Notes under the pieces: model-generated
What the model saw: the letters and a program-made list of their open reading frames with translations, nothing else
The model's database searches: none
Told to the model about the DNA's origin: nothing
Made by a program: the position numbers and the translations under genes
NCBI GenBank assembly: GCA_933228675.1
Contig: OW121740.1
Coordinates: 154,925,273-154,989,272, forward strand
Source of the DNA: Stomorhina lunata
Lineage: Eukaryota > Arthropoda > Insecta > Diptera > Rhiniidae
Direction: 5' to 3'
Length of the DNA: 64,000 nucleotides
Part shown: positions 13,451 to 24,830 of the stretch, one piece after another
Layout: every line of letters starts with the position of its first letter
How positions within the stretch are numbered: position 1 is the stretch's first letter

Positions 13451-14984
13451 GATGAAAGTGCTAAAGGTACCGGGAATCTTAGGTGTTCACATAAGGGTTA
13501 AATATTCAGCTGACTGCAACGAAGTTATAAATCAAAACAAAAACTAAAATATGCGTTTGTTTGTATTTCATTTCAATAACAGTCCTTTCGTCTGTTGGCT
13601 TCAACGTCCATCCTTTCATACTTCTAACGTTTCGTCTGTATGTCGGTCCGTCTGTCACCAAGTGTAGGTTTGTATGTCGTAATGTAACAGTACGCGTGTT
13701 TGTTGTTGGTAGTTTTTCGTGTTTTCTGGTGTGTGAGAGAAACACGTGCCAATATTTTAACAGGACTTTTAACAGAGTGCATGCTTACATTGTTTGTTGT
13801 TGGTGTAGGTTCTTTCCTTTAATGTTTATTTCTGTACGTACGAGTATGTTTGACTGTATGTGTCATTCGAAAAGGCACAGCTCAGCTCAACTAAAAAAAA
13901 AAAATAAGTTATATGTAGTTTCAGTTTAGTTTTTTTTTAGGTAAGTATTTTTGCATTTTTAATTCTTCTTGGTGTATAAAAAATTTAAAAGCAAATAATG
14001 ATTATATATAGAGTACATATAGTTTTGTTTCTTTGATGTTGCATTTTTTTCTCGCTCGCTTTTTTTATGTACATTATTTACCTTACTTTAATGACTGAAG
14101 GATAAAAGACTCAATGATGATGATGATGAGTATGAGAATGGTGATGATGGCTATACAACAACAACATCGTCAGCAGCAGCTGTAGCAACAACAAAAAGGA
14201 CTCTAGTGCTTTTTTTATGTTCATGTACATGTGAGTGTTCTTTGTATAAAAATGTCTGTAATATTTTAGATGTAAGACTGTTTTGTATGTATGCAAATGT
14301 ATGTTAAAGCCTTATGGGGGGGTGTATGTGGGTTTTATTATTTGTTTTTTTTTTTTTTGTAGTCAAAGATAGTGAGGCCTATTTAACAAGTTTTCTTCCC
14401 TTGCTCTTCCTCTCTAGACTATAAAGCCTTTTTGTTTTCCTTTGGTCTCGCTTTGTGTATTTGTGTCTCTCCATGTAAAAATCTGTTTCTATTTCTGTAT
14501 GTGTGTGAGTGTGTATTTGTTTTATTATCATTTTAGTAGCGCTTTTTTTCCATTTCTATTTCTTTTGTATGCCTATTATTTTTTTCAAAGTTTTTCTATT
14601 ACTTTTTGAATTGGTTCACTTTGTCGCTAAGGTTTGTTTTCGTCGCTGCCTTATTACAGATTCAGTGTTTGGTTTCTTGTCTGAGTAGCAATTATTCCAG
14701 TTTGTTTTCACACTCAATTTCTGTCTGCTGTAAAATGGAATTTTTATTTGTTTTAACATCATCATCATCATCTTCAACAACATTTTGAACATTATTATTA
14801 TTATCCTCTCCAGCTTTGTCATCGTTTTTAATATTAGTTTTTGATGTCGGTGTAACAATTATCATCAATCCGTGAGCTAGTTTTTATTGATTGAAATTGT
14901 TTGTTACTTTGTGGGGATAAATGAAAGCAATACTATAGAATTACCTATCAAACACTTAAGGGCAACAAAATGGCACTAAAATAA
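13451..14984. other. Unique-looking island, no gene recognised
   Basis: T-rich with GT, TGAT and GCAGCA runs (GATGATGAT near 14113; AGCAGCAGC near 14171). A TTTTTTTTAGGTAAGTATTT sequence near 13931 looks like both a 3' and a 5' splice site, possibly a recursive-splicing motif, though the context is weak. The 122-codon plus frame at 13561-13929 has no recognisable domain. Confidence 0.5.
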
Positions 14985-17170
14985 ATTTCCTATAAAAAAG
15001 GAAATTTTTGGATTTTTTTTTTATAAAAATTTCTTATAAAAATAATAAATTTTTAGAAAATTTTCTATGGACATACAGATTTTTTGTAAAACTTCCTATA
15101 AAAATAGGAAATTTTTGAAAAATTTTCTATAAAAAATTAAATTTTTGAAAAATTTCCTATAAAAATAGGAAATTTTTTAAAATTTTCTATAAAAATACGA
15201 AATTGTTTAAATATTTCCTATTAAAATAGGAAATTTTTGAAAAAATTCCTCTAAAAGTAGGAAATTTTTGAAAAATTTGCTCTAAAAATAGGAAACTTTT
15301 GAAAAATTTCCTCTAAAAATAGGAATTTTTTGAAAAATTTCCTATAAAAATAGGAAATTTTTTGAAAATTTTAATATAAAAATAGAAAATTTTTGAAAAT
15401 TTTCCTATTAAAATAGGAAATTTTTGAAAAATTTTTTATAAAAATTTAATATAGGAATTTTTTGAAAAATTTCCTATAAAAATAGGAAATTTTAAAAAAA
15501 AATTCCTATAAAAATTGGAAATTTTTAAAAAAATTCCTATAAAAATAGAAAACTTTTAAAAAATTTCTATTAAAATTGGAAATTTTTCAAAAATTTCCTA
15601 TAAAAAACAAGAAAACTTTTCAAAAATTTCCTTTAAAAATATGAAATTTTGAAAAATTTAATATAAAAATAGGAAATTTTTGAAAAAATTCCTATAAAAG
15701 TATGAAATTCTTAAAAAATTTTCTATAAAATGGAAAATTTTTGAAAAATTTCCTATTAAAATAGGAATTTTTTGAAAAATTTTCTATTCAAATAGGAAAT
15801 TTTTGAAAAATTTCTTATTAAAATAGGAAATTTTTGAAAAATTTCTTATTAAAATAGGAAATTTTTGAAAAATTTCTTATTAAAATAGGAAATTTTTGAA
15901 AAATTTCTAATTAAAATAGGAAATTCTTGAAAAATTTAATATTAAAATAGGAAGTTTTTGAAAAAAAAATCCTATAAAAATAGAAAATTTTTAAAAAATT
16001 TCCTTTAAAAATAGAAAATCAAAAAAAAATTATCTATAAAAATAAGAATTTTTTTTTTAAATTTCCTAAAATATTTGAAAAACTTTCTACAAAAATAAGC
16101 CATTTATGAAAAATTTTTTACAAAAAAAGAAAATTTTTTAAAAATGGCATACAAACATAGAAAATTTTTGATAAATTTCCTATAAAAATAGTAAATTTTT
16201 GAAAAATTTCCTAAAAAAAATAGTAAATTTTTGAAAAATTTCCTACAAAAATAGTAAATTTTACAAAAATGTCCTATAAAAATAGTAAATTTTTGAAAAA
16301 TTTTCTATAAAAATCATAAATTTTTTTACAAATTTTTTATAAAAAATGTACATTTTTAAAAACTTTCCTATAAAAATAGCACATTTTTGAAAAATTCTTA
16401 TAAAAATAGTATATTTAAGAAAAGTTTCCTATAAATTTCCTATAAAAATAAGAAATTTTTGAAAATTTTCCTATAAAAATAGGAAATTTTTGAAAAATTT
16501 CCTATAAAAATAGGAAATTTTTTAAAAATTTCCTATAAAAATTGGAAATTTTTGAAAAAAATTCCTATAAAAACAGAAAATTTTAAAAAAATTTCCTATA
16601 TAAATAAGAATATTTTAAAAAATTGCCTATAAAAACAGAACATTTTTGAAAATTTTGCTATAAAAATAGGAAATGAAAATTTTCCAATAAGAATTGGAAA
16701 TTTTTGAAAAATTTCCTATAAAAATAGTAAATTTTTGAAAAATTTTCTATAAAAATCATAAATTTATTTTCAAATTTCCTACAAAAATTGAAATTTTTTA
16801 AAAAATTTCCTATAAAAATAGGAAATTTTTGAAAAATAGGAAATTCTGAAAATTAAGTGAATAGGAAATTTTTGAAAAATTTCCTATAAAAGTATGAAAT
16901 TTTTGAAAAATTTCCTATAAAAATAGGAAATTTTTGAAAAATTTCCTATAAAAATAGTAAATTTTTGAAAAATTTCCTAAAAAAATAGGACTTTTTTGAA
17001 AAATTTCCTAAAAAGTTAGGAATTTCGGAAAAATTTTCTATAAAAATAGGAAATTTTTGAAAATTTTCTTATAAAAATAGGAAACTTTTGAAAAATTTCC
17101 TATAAATTTTTTTTTAAATATCCTATAAAAATAGTAAATTTTTGAAAATATCAAAACTGAAATGTAAATA
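14985..17170 (-). repeat. 31-bp satellite in inverted orientation, degenerate
   Basis: The monomer reads GGAAATTTTTGAAAAATTT followed by CCTATAAAAATA, the reverse complement of the 11759-13117 unit. Only the central C/G and the TTTTT/AAAAA between CCTA and TA tell the two orientations apart. Copies are diverged, with many indels, and some sub-blocks (about 15790-15960) are more regular. Confidence 0.9.
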
Positions 17171-18679
17171 TATCTGTTTACCAAGTTTCATATAAATTGT
17201 GAATTTTTGAAAAATTCCCTCTAAAGAAAGAATTTTTAAATAATTTTTCAAAATTGTCCCAAACGTTCAAAAACTTCCCTTTTATTAAAACACTAGCAAC
17301 ATGTTGATCTGCAACATTTGTTGCCATTGGTTATGACAGTTACAAGCTGTAGTTCCTGTTTTGTATTTTTTTCTGGTAATATTTATATAAAAAATGTTGG
17401 CAATGTTTCAAATTACTTGTTTTATTTAAATTGAAGTAATTTGTTTAACATCACTGCCTAATAAAGGAGATTTATTTTATGGGTTCCCGGTTGCTTTTGT
17501 ACAAGTAAACAAAAATATAATATATTAAAGTAAAATTTTGTTGTTACGAAAAATGTTTGATATATTTTTTTCCTATAGTATTTTTTCTTCTCAAAATTAA
17601 GTGAAATTGAAAAATTTTCATGTGTAGTAGACCATTTCATTAGAAAGACTCAAAAACAGTCAGAATTTTTTGAAAATCTGCGATCGAAATCTAAAAAAAT
17701 AGGAAAAAATTAAATACCAGGAGGAATTAAATACTGCACAAACTAAAACGCAAAACAAAATAAGGAATTAAAATTTAACCACAAGCTCAACTTTGCACCA
17801 ACTCTGACGGCAAGACTGCAAAAACACACAAAGGAATAAGTTTTTCTTTAGTATTTGCCAGAGCGATTTTCCTCTACTCCCGACTTTTCATTAAATTTAA
17901 ACCAATTTTAGTTAAAATACAACACCATTAAGTTAAATGTAAACTAACACCCACTATGAGAATTTAGCCATCATCGGGATGCACAAATATCTCTACATAC
18001 AATACATAAATACACGCACGGACGGACAGACAGACACACATTCGCACACAAACAACGAAGACAGTTGTACAGACAGACAAACATTTAGTCACGCATACTA
18101 CTTAACACCCTTATACTCTGGTACCAAAAACAATTTACGCCTTGTGCCACATCCTGGTAGAGCTACTGCTTCTTCCTCCTCCTCCTCCTCCTCTCCCTTC
18201 TTCAATGATTTTAGGTGTTGTTATCAAATACCGTAAGATTACACAGAAACAAACAAAAATACTACCCACACACACACACATACTCGCACTTTTGTGCAAA
18301 CAACACTTGTGTTGTGTTTAAGTATGTATGACGACGACTACGAAGAGGATGATGATAATTATTACAATGATGATAATGATGGTGATGAAGATAACGATGA
18401 TTGCTGGGTAATGATGGCGATGATGATGATGATGATGTAGAAGATGTTATTGTTGATATTGTTGTTGCATAATAATGAGTGGGATAATGTGGATAATGAT
18501 GATGTATGCTGATAACAACAGTGGCAACAAATGTTACAGACGAAGTCGGTAACAAACAAAAACATAAAACATACACAACATTTACAATTATCAGCAGTTG
18601 TAAAACATGCATGAAACTATTGTACAAATAAACACAAACAACATATTAACAATTATGCGAGGGTAGTGCAAAGAATTAA
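17171..18679. other. Unique-looking island, no gene recognised
   Basis: Contains CAGA/CACA motifs near 18020-18080, (CTC)n near 18175-18195, CA runs near 18270 and GAT-rich DNA at 18325-18500. The 121-codon minus frame over the GAT-rich part is low complexity. The tract before 18214 (CTCCTCTCCCTTCTTCAATG, then ATTTTAG) is a strong-looking 3' splice site with GTAAGA only 18 nt downstream. I do not call an exon there. Confidence 0.5.
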
Positions 18680-21210
18680 AGGCTCCATAAAAATATAATA
18701 GAATATTCGGAAATTATGAAATAACAAGATTTTAACAGAAAACTTGAAAATTCTCTGTATAATTGTAAAGCTTTTCTATAAAACTTGATATCTTGTATTA
18801 TGTTAAAAGACTTTCTACGGAAATATTTAGCACTTAAAAGCTTTCTTATAATAACCATTACTATGTAAACCCCAAACACTTTGTTATAAAAATCTAAAGC
18901 TTTTCTCTAAAAACTAAAAATTTGGAAAGTTTCTTAAGAACCTAAAAGCACATTTTCCGAAATCGAAGAAAACTTAAAGCTTTATGTAGAAACTGTAAGC
19001 ATTTCTTTAAAATGTTTAAGTATTATACACATTTAAACTTTTCTTTGGAAAAAGCTTTTTTTAATAAGTTTTTAATAAGAAACAGGCAGCTTACTTTTAT
19101 ATAAACTATCTATATTAAGATTTCTTGTAAAAACTTAAAGCTTTCTATAACACCCTAAGCATTTCTTTCAAATCTTAAGCTTTCTATATACTTACAACTT
19201 TCTATCGGAAAAAAAGCTTTTTTAACCTAAGTTTTAAAATAGATACAAAAAGCTTACTTTTACAAAAGCTTTATATCACAACCCCTTGTATTGAAAATCT
19301 AAAGCTTGTCTCTAAAAACTTTAAGAACTTACTAAAGAAACTTAAAGCTCACTTTTGAAATATAAGAAATTCTGTAAAGACTTAAAGCTTTCTGTAGAAA
19401 CCATAAGCATTAGTTTTGAAACTAAAGCTTTTAAATATATTTAAACCTTTTTTTTTCAAAAAAAAGCTTTTTTTCTCCAAAGGCTTACTTTGACAAAACC
19501 TATTGAACCTAAAAAAAAATCACTTAATGTAAAACGCACTTCCAGAAATCTAAGAGCTACTTAAAGCTCTCTGTAGAAACCCTGAGCATTTCTTCAAAAT
19601 CTTCAGCCTTTATACATGTTTAAAGCTTTTCTTTGGAAAAAGCTATATAAAATCCTATCCCTTTCGTATAAAAATCAAAAGCTTTAATATTTAACACGGG
19701 AGAACAAAACAAAGGCTTTGTTATGTACTAAACCAAATCCAAAAATTTTGAGCTTATTTATAGATATCAAAAGCTTTATTAAAGAAACTAATCGTTTCAT
19801 TTGCCAAAAGGTCTTTTGAGAAATATAAAACTTCAAAATAAACTTATAGCTTTCAATAGAAACATTCAGAGTTTATTAAATTAAAGAATTACCTGAATTT
19901 TCATTGAAACACTTAAAGCTTTTCTATAGATAGTTAAAGCTTTGCTATATAAATCATTCCTATTGTATTTAAATGCTTTTCAAATCTTCCATAGCTTTAA
20001 AACACTATATCTTCGTTTTTCTATAGAATCTCATGACTTTTCTTAGCTTAAAACTTTTTTGCAGAAAAATAAAGCTTTTTGAGTGAAAACTTAAAGCTCT
20101 AAAAAAGGTTATAGAAACCTTTATAATTCCGTTTGTAAACTAAAGCTTTCCGATAGAATTGTTAAGTTTTCTAGCGCTTTCATGCAGATTTTCAAAGCTT
20201 TTTTTATATACACCTTTTTGTAGAAACTTATAGCTTTCTTAAAGCTTTCTTAAATTCATCAAAAGATTTTTATAGAAACTTAAACTGTCCTATAAAGCTT
20301 TCCAAAGAATTCTATACTTTTCCTTTAGAATCTCAAGGCTTTTCTATATAAGTTTAAAACTTTTATGTAGAAACTTAAGCAATTTTTTTCCAAAGTTTCC
20401 AACATAATATCATGACTAATTAAATCTAAAACTTAAGGCTATATTTTGGAAAGTTAAAGCCCAGCTGTTACTAGAAGCTTTGATATAGAATCCTAAATCG
20501 TTCCTGTTCTAAACTAAAGCTTAACGATATAATTCAAAAGCTTTCTAGCGATTTCATACATAATTTCAATACTTTTCTTTAAAAATAATAGCTTTCCTAA
20601 AAAGATCTAAGTCTTTCATACAGAGCTTTAAAACTTTTATATTAATATTATTATTAAGCTTTCTTATAAAAAGCAAAAGCTTCTTTGTCAATATTTGCCA
20701 ATATTTTTTGTTTACTTAAACTTTCTATATGTATAGAACCTAAAGCTTATATAAAAAACTAAGCATCTGCTACGGAAGCTAAAGCTTTTCTCAGGAAACG
20801 AAAAGATTTGTTATATGAACTTAAAGCTTTCTATAAAAAACAGTGTTAGTTAAATTTTATAAACCTAAAGCTTTTATACTAACTTAAAGCTTTCTATATA
20901 TTAAAGACCTTAAGCTTATGTAAAAAACTAATCTTCCGATATGGAAAGCTTTTCTCATTAAACGAAGAGGCTAGTTGTGGGAATTAAAAGCTTTCTTGAA
21001 GAAAGCAATTTTAGTTATTTAAAATGTAAAGCTTTTTATTGTCAATCTAAATTTCCTTTAAAACTTAATTATAATTATGTTTAACTGTAGAATCTTAAAA
21101 TTTTTACTAAAAGGTACAATTTTCGAGTTATGTCTAAAGCTTTTTTATCGATAGGCTAGCAAAGTCTTTATAACTTAGACTAAGTGACTTTCTTAACAAC
21201 TGTATACTAA
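18680..21210. repeat. Degenerate AAAGCTTT-rich tandem repeat
   Basis: Dozens of AAGCTT sites, usually as TTAAAGCTTTCTATA or AAAGCTTTTCTATAGAAAC, recur every 25-40 bp over 2.5 kb. No two adjacent units are identical. This looks like an ancient short satellite whose core has survived better than the rest of the unit. The CTATAGAAA part is shared with the satellites at 23106 and 58900. Confidence 0.75.
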
Positions 21211-22149
21211 AAAGCAAATAATTTTGTAAACCTCGTATAAATCCTCTTACATAATTACATACACACACACACATACATAGTCCTTTACGCATACTTTCAA
21301 ATAAAACGAATCAAAGAGAAACACAAGCAGACAAACAAACAAAAAAGCAAACAATTAAACAAAGAAACGCATATAAACGAAAAACGCATAAAACAAACAC
21401 ACACTTCAAAGCAAAACAGTACAACAACATACAATAATAATAACAAAACAACAACAAAAAAAAAAATAACAACAACAAAAAGCTAAATACAACAAATTCA
21501 AACAAAAAAATGTTATAATGTTTGGCCTTGTGGAAGCAAATCTACTACTACTTTTGCTGCCATAGCTTGATAAATATGTTTGTATTTGTGTATTTTTATT
21601 CAAAATCCTTTTTACCACTTTTTCCCTTTGTGCAATAACAAATGACCCGGCAACTGAAGATGAGTAGAGAACTGTTATGAAAAAGGTTAAGTACTCGTTC
21701 GTTCGTACTCGTACTCGCATACACTTCCAAAGAAAATTATGCTGTTGCTGTTGCTGTTGTTTGTTGGCAAAAAAAAAAAAAATCTCGTACACACGCACAA
21801 ATCACTTGTATTTATAAACATTTAGTTGTATTTTAAATTAAGAAAAAATAAATAAATATATTTATAGGCCCTTAAGAGAAAAGGCTGGCTGAGATTTTGC
21901 AGAAGAGAAGAAATATTGTATATCCTTTTGTATTAAAACAAAATATATATAATTTATTTTTGATGAGAATTTAAGAAGAGTAATACATGCGCTTTTATTT
22001 TTTTTGTCAGTTTATTTTTAGTATTTGTGTCTAAGCTTTTTCGTTTATATCGTTGCGATAATATGCAGTGCAACAGTGACAATTTCCGGAATATTGAAAT
22101 TTGGTGACAATAATCGCAGTAACCGTTCTTGGAAAAGGTGACCTGGTAA
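21211..22149. other. Unique-looking island, no gene recognised
   Basis: CA repeats near 21258, CAA-rich DNA at 21420-21490, GTTGCTGTTGCTGTTG near 21743 and an A13 run near 21769. Minus-strand frames here are low complexity. Confidence 0.5.
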
Positions 22150-22925
22150 AACATTTTAAGGCTTTCTTTTAATAGCTATGACTATCATGTACTAAAAAAA
22201 GGTAATTATTTCCTTAGAACTCAGAGCTTTTCCTATAGTAGCTTATTAATTTTCTTTAGAAAATTAAAGCTTTCGTATGGAATCCTAAAGATTTCCCATA
22301 CAGTTTTAAAGCTTTTCTTTAGTGAACTAAAGCTTTTATTGAAAACTGTAACATTTTCCGAAATTAATACCAAGCTTTGGTTAGAAAAGTCAAAACTTCA
22401 CATTAAAGTTTTCCTATGAATATTAAAAGCTTTACTTTGGAAACTAAAAGCTTTTATTTAGGAGATTCAAATTTTTAATGGAACAGAAATACTTGTAAAA
22501 TAAAGCTTTCGCTAAAAAAATTAAAACTATTGTAAAGATTATCAAAGCTTTCCTATGGCAATTAAAAGCTTTTCTGTGGAAACTGAAAGCTTCAATTTCT
22601 ATTTGTAAACATTATTCTTCCAAATTAATGCTTTTTTTGTTTTCATAAGAAAGTTTTGGTGTACAATTTTAAAAGTTAAAGCTTTCGTTGAGAAAGATAA
22701 AGCTTTCCCTTGAAAAGACAAAGCTTTCGGTAGAAAGGTCAAAAGTTTTGTAAAGAACATCAAAGCTTCCCTATGGAATTTAAAAGCTTTTTTGTGAAAA
22801 CTGAAAGCTTTCTTATTGAAACTTAAAGCTTTAATTTTGAAGATTAATCTTTTCTATGAAACAATAATATATGCAAATATTAATCTTTAAAAGGCTTTCA
22901 GTTTTAAAATTAAAGCTTTTAAACT
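22150..22925. repeat. Degenerate AAAGCTTT-rich repeat, second block
   Basis: Same character as 18680-21210, with cores such as TTAAAGCTTTCGT, TCAAAGCTTTCCTATGG and AATTAAAAGCTTTTCTG at roughly 30-40-bp intervals. The two blocks flank the 0.9-kb unique island. Confidence 0.7.
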
Positions 22926-23105
22926 TTCCTATATCAGACCAGTTTTTCTTACATATAAAATTATTTGTCTATACAAAGACCAATTTGTCTAAATATAGAT
23001 CAATTTGTTTATATATAGACCAGTTTGTCCATATGTAGACTTATTTTTCTACTATTTATATGAACCAGTTTGTCTATATATACCCCAATTTGTTTATATA
23101 TAGAA
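22926..23105. repeat. 20-bp repeat with AGACCAATTTGTCTATATAT core
   Basis: Seven or eight diverged copies of a 20-22-bp unit, best seen from 22976 to 23033. It is a transition zone between the AAAGCTTT block and the CTATAGAAA satellite. Confidence 0.7.
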
Positions 23106-24135
23106 CAACTACTATCGATCTCTTTTGCTATAGAAAAAGTTACTATCGATCACTTTTTCTATAGAAAAACTTACTATCGATCACTTTTTCTATAGAAAAA
23201 CTTACTATCGATCACTTTTTCTATAGAAAAACTTAATATCGATAACTTTTTCTATAGAAAAACATACTGTCGTTCATTTTTTCGATAGAAAAATATACTG
23301 TCCTTAATTTTTTTCGACAGAAAAACCTACTTTTTCTATAGAAAAACCTACTTTTTCTATAAAAAAAAACCTACTTTTTCTATAAAACAACCTACTTTTT
23401 CTATAGAAAAACCTACTTTTTCTATAGAAAAACCTACTTTTTCTATAGAAAAACCTACTTTTTCTATAGAAAAACGTACTTTTTCTATAGAAAAACGTAC
23501 TTTTTCTATAGAAAAACCTACTTTTTCTATAGAAAAACGTAATTTTTCTATAGAAAAACCTACTTTTTCTATAGAAAATCTATAGGAAAATCTACTTTTT
23601 CTATAGAAAAATCTACTTTTTCTATAGAAAAATCTACTTTTTCTATAGAAAAATCTACTTTTTCTATAGAAAAACCAACATTTTCTATAGAAAAACCTAC
23701 TTTTTCTATAGAAAAACCTACTTTTTCTATAGAAAAACCTACTTTTTCTATAGAAAAACCTACCTTTTCTATAGAAAAACCTACCTTTTCTATAGAAAAA
23801 CCTACTTTTTCTATAGAAAAACCTACTTTTTTCTATAGAAAAACGTACTTTTTTATAGAAAAACATACTTTTTCTATAGAAAACCCTACTTTTTTTTTAT
23901 AGAAAAATCTACTTTTTCTATAGAAAAACCAACTTTTTCTATAGAAAACCTACTTTTACTATAGAAAAATCTACTGTCGTTCACTTTTTCTGTAAAAAAA
24001 TTTACTATCATTCACTTTTTCTATAAAAAAATTTACTGTCGTTCACTTTTTCTGTAGAACAATTTACTCTTGTTCACTTTTTCTATAGAAAAATTTATTG
24101 TTGTTTACTTTTTCTATAGAAAAATTTACTTTTTT
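23106..24135. repeat. CTATAGAAA satellite switching between 31-bp and 21-bp periods
   Basis: The left part (23106-23290) has a 31-bp unit, CTTACTATCGATCAC + TTTTTCTATAGAAAAA. From about 23340 to 23950 the unit is 21 bp, CCTAC + TTTTTCTATAGAAAAA, having lost the ten bases around TATCGATCAC. From about 23965 to 24130 a 31-bp form returns with TGTCGTTCAC in place of TATCGATCAC. Because 21 is a multiple of three, the middle block gives a spurious 169-codon minus-strand frame (repeating FYRKSRF). Confidence 0.95.
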
Positions 24136-24269
24136 TTACAACAATATGTTAACTGCGTTCTACTGAAAAGTACCGACTTCAATTGGTACCAAGTACCAAA
24201 TATGCATATGTAACTTTTTAAAAATTAGGGGATAAGGGGGAATTGGTAATGTTATAACTATTAAACAAA
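24136..24269. other. Short spacer
   Basis: Contains GGTACCAAGTACC-like inverted sequence near 24187. No gene was seen. Confidence 0.4.
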
Positions 24270-24830
24270 TGAATGTTTTTCTGTCTGTATAAAATAGTAA
24301 ACTATGCATTTAAGTTGTTGCCATTGATACGACGAAGGTTTTTAAGTTGGTATCACTAATTTTCGACAGGTGGTGCCACTGGAAAATACTCAAAATGAAT
24401 TAAATCGTAAAATGTGCATTTGATCATGCTATGATGTTTAGCGAAGTTGTTTTTAATGAGCCGGCGAAAGTTTTTTAATTGGTATGAACAATTTCCGAAA
24501 GGTGGCGCCACTAAAAATTACTAAAAATCAATTAAATCCTAAACTGTGCATTTGATCAGGCTATGATCTTTATCAAAGTTGTTGCACATGAGCCGACGAA
24601 GGTTTTTTATTTGGTATAACTAATTTTCGACCGGTGGCTCCACTAAAAATTACTCAAAATGAATTAAATCGTAAACTGTTCATTTTATCAGGCTATGATC
24701 TTTAGCAAAGTTTCTAAGTCGGTATGACCAATTTCCAAAATTATTAATATTAAAATATGCATTTGATCATGTGTTGATAGGCATAATTAATAAAATGATT
24801 CAAAATTAATTGGATATATGTGTACCGTCT
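24270..24830. repeat. 132-bp tandem repeat, about four copies
   Basis: The phrase GCATTTGATCAGGCTATGAT, followed by 'gagccgacgaaggttttt', 'taattttcgaccggtgg' and CCACTAAAAATTACT, recurs at 132-bp spacing (anchors 24421, 24553, 24685). A diverged first copy and a truncated last copy are also present. Identity is moderate. A GC-rich hairpin, CCGAGC-aag-GCTCGG at 24921-24935, lies just beyond. Function unknown. Confidence 0.85.

Noticed and set aside
13561..13929. 122-codon plus-strand frame
   Set aside because: No recognisable domain, overlapping reverse frame of similar length, and T/GT-rich composition.
18181..18240. 18-nt micro-exon between ATTTTAG and GTAAGA
   Set aside because: Too short to judge; the acceptor tract is simply a (CTC)n microsatellite.
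23357..23866. 169-codon FYRKSRF-repeat protein
   Set aside because: The 21-bp satellite unit is a multiple of three, so frames stay open by arithmetic; neighbouring 31-bp units break them.
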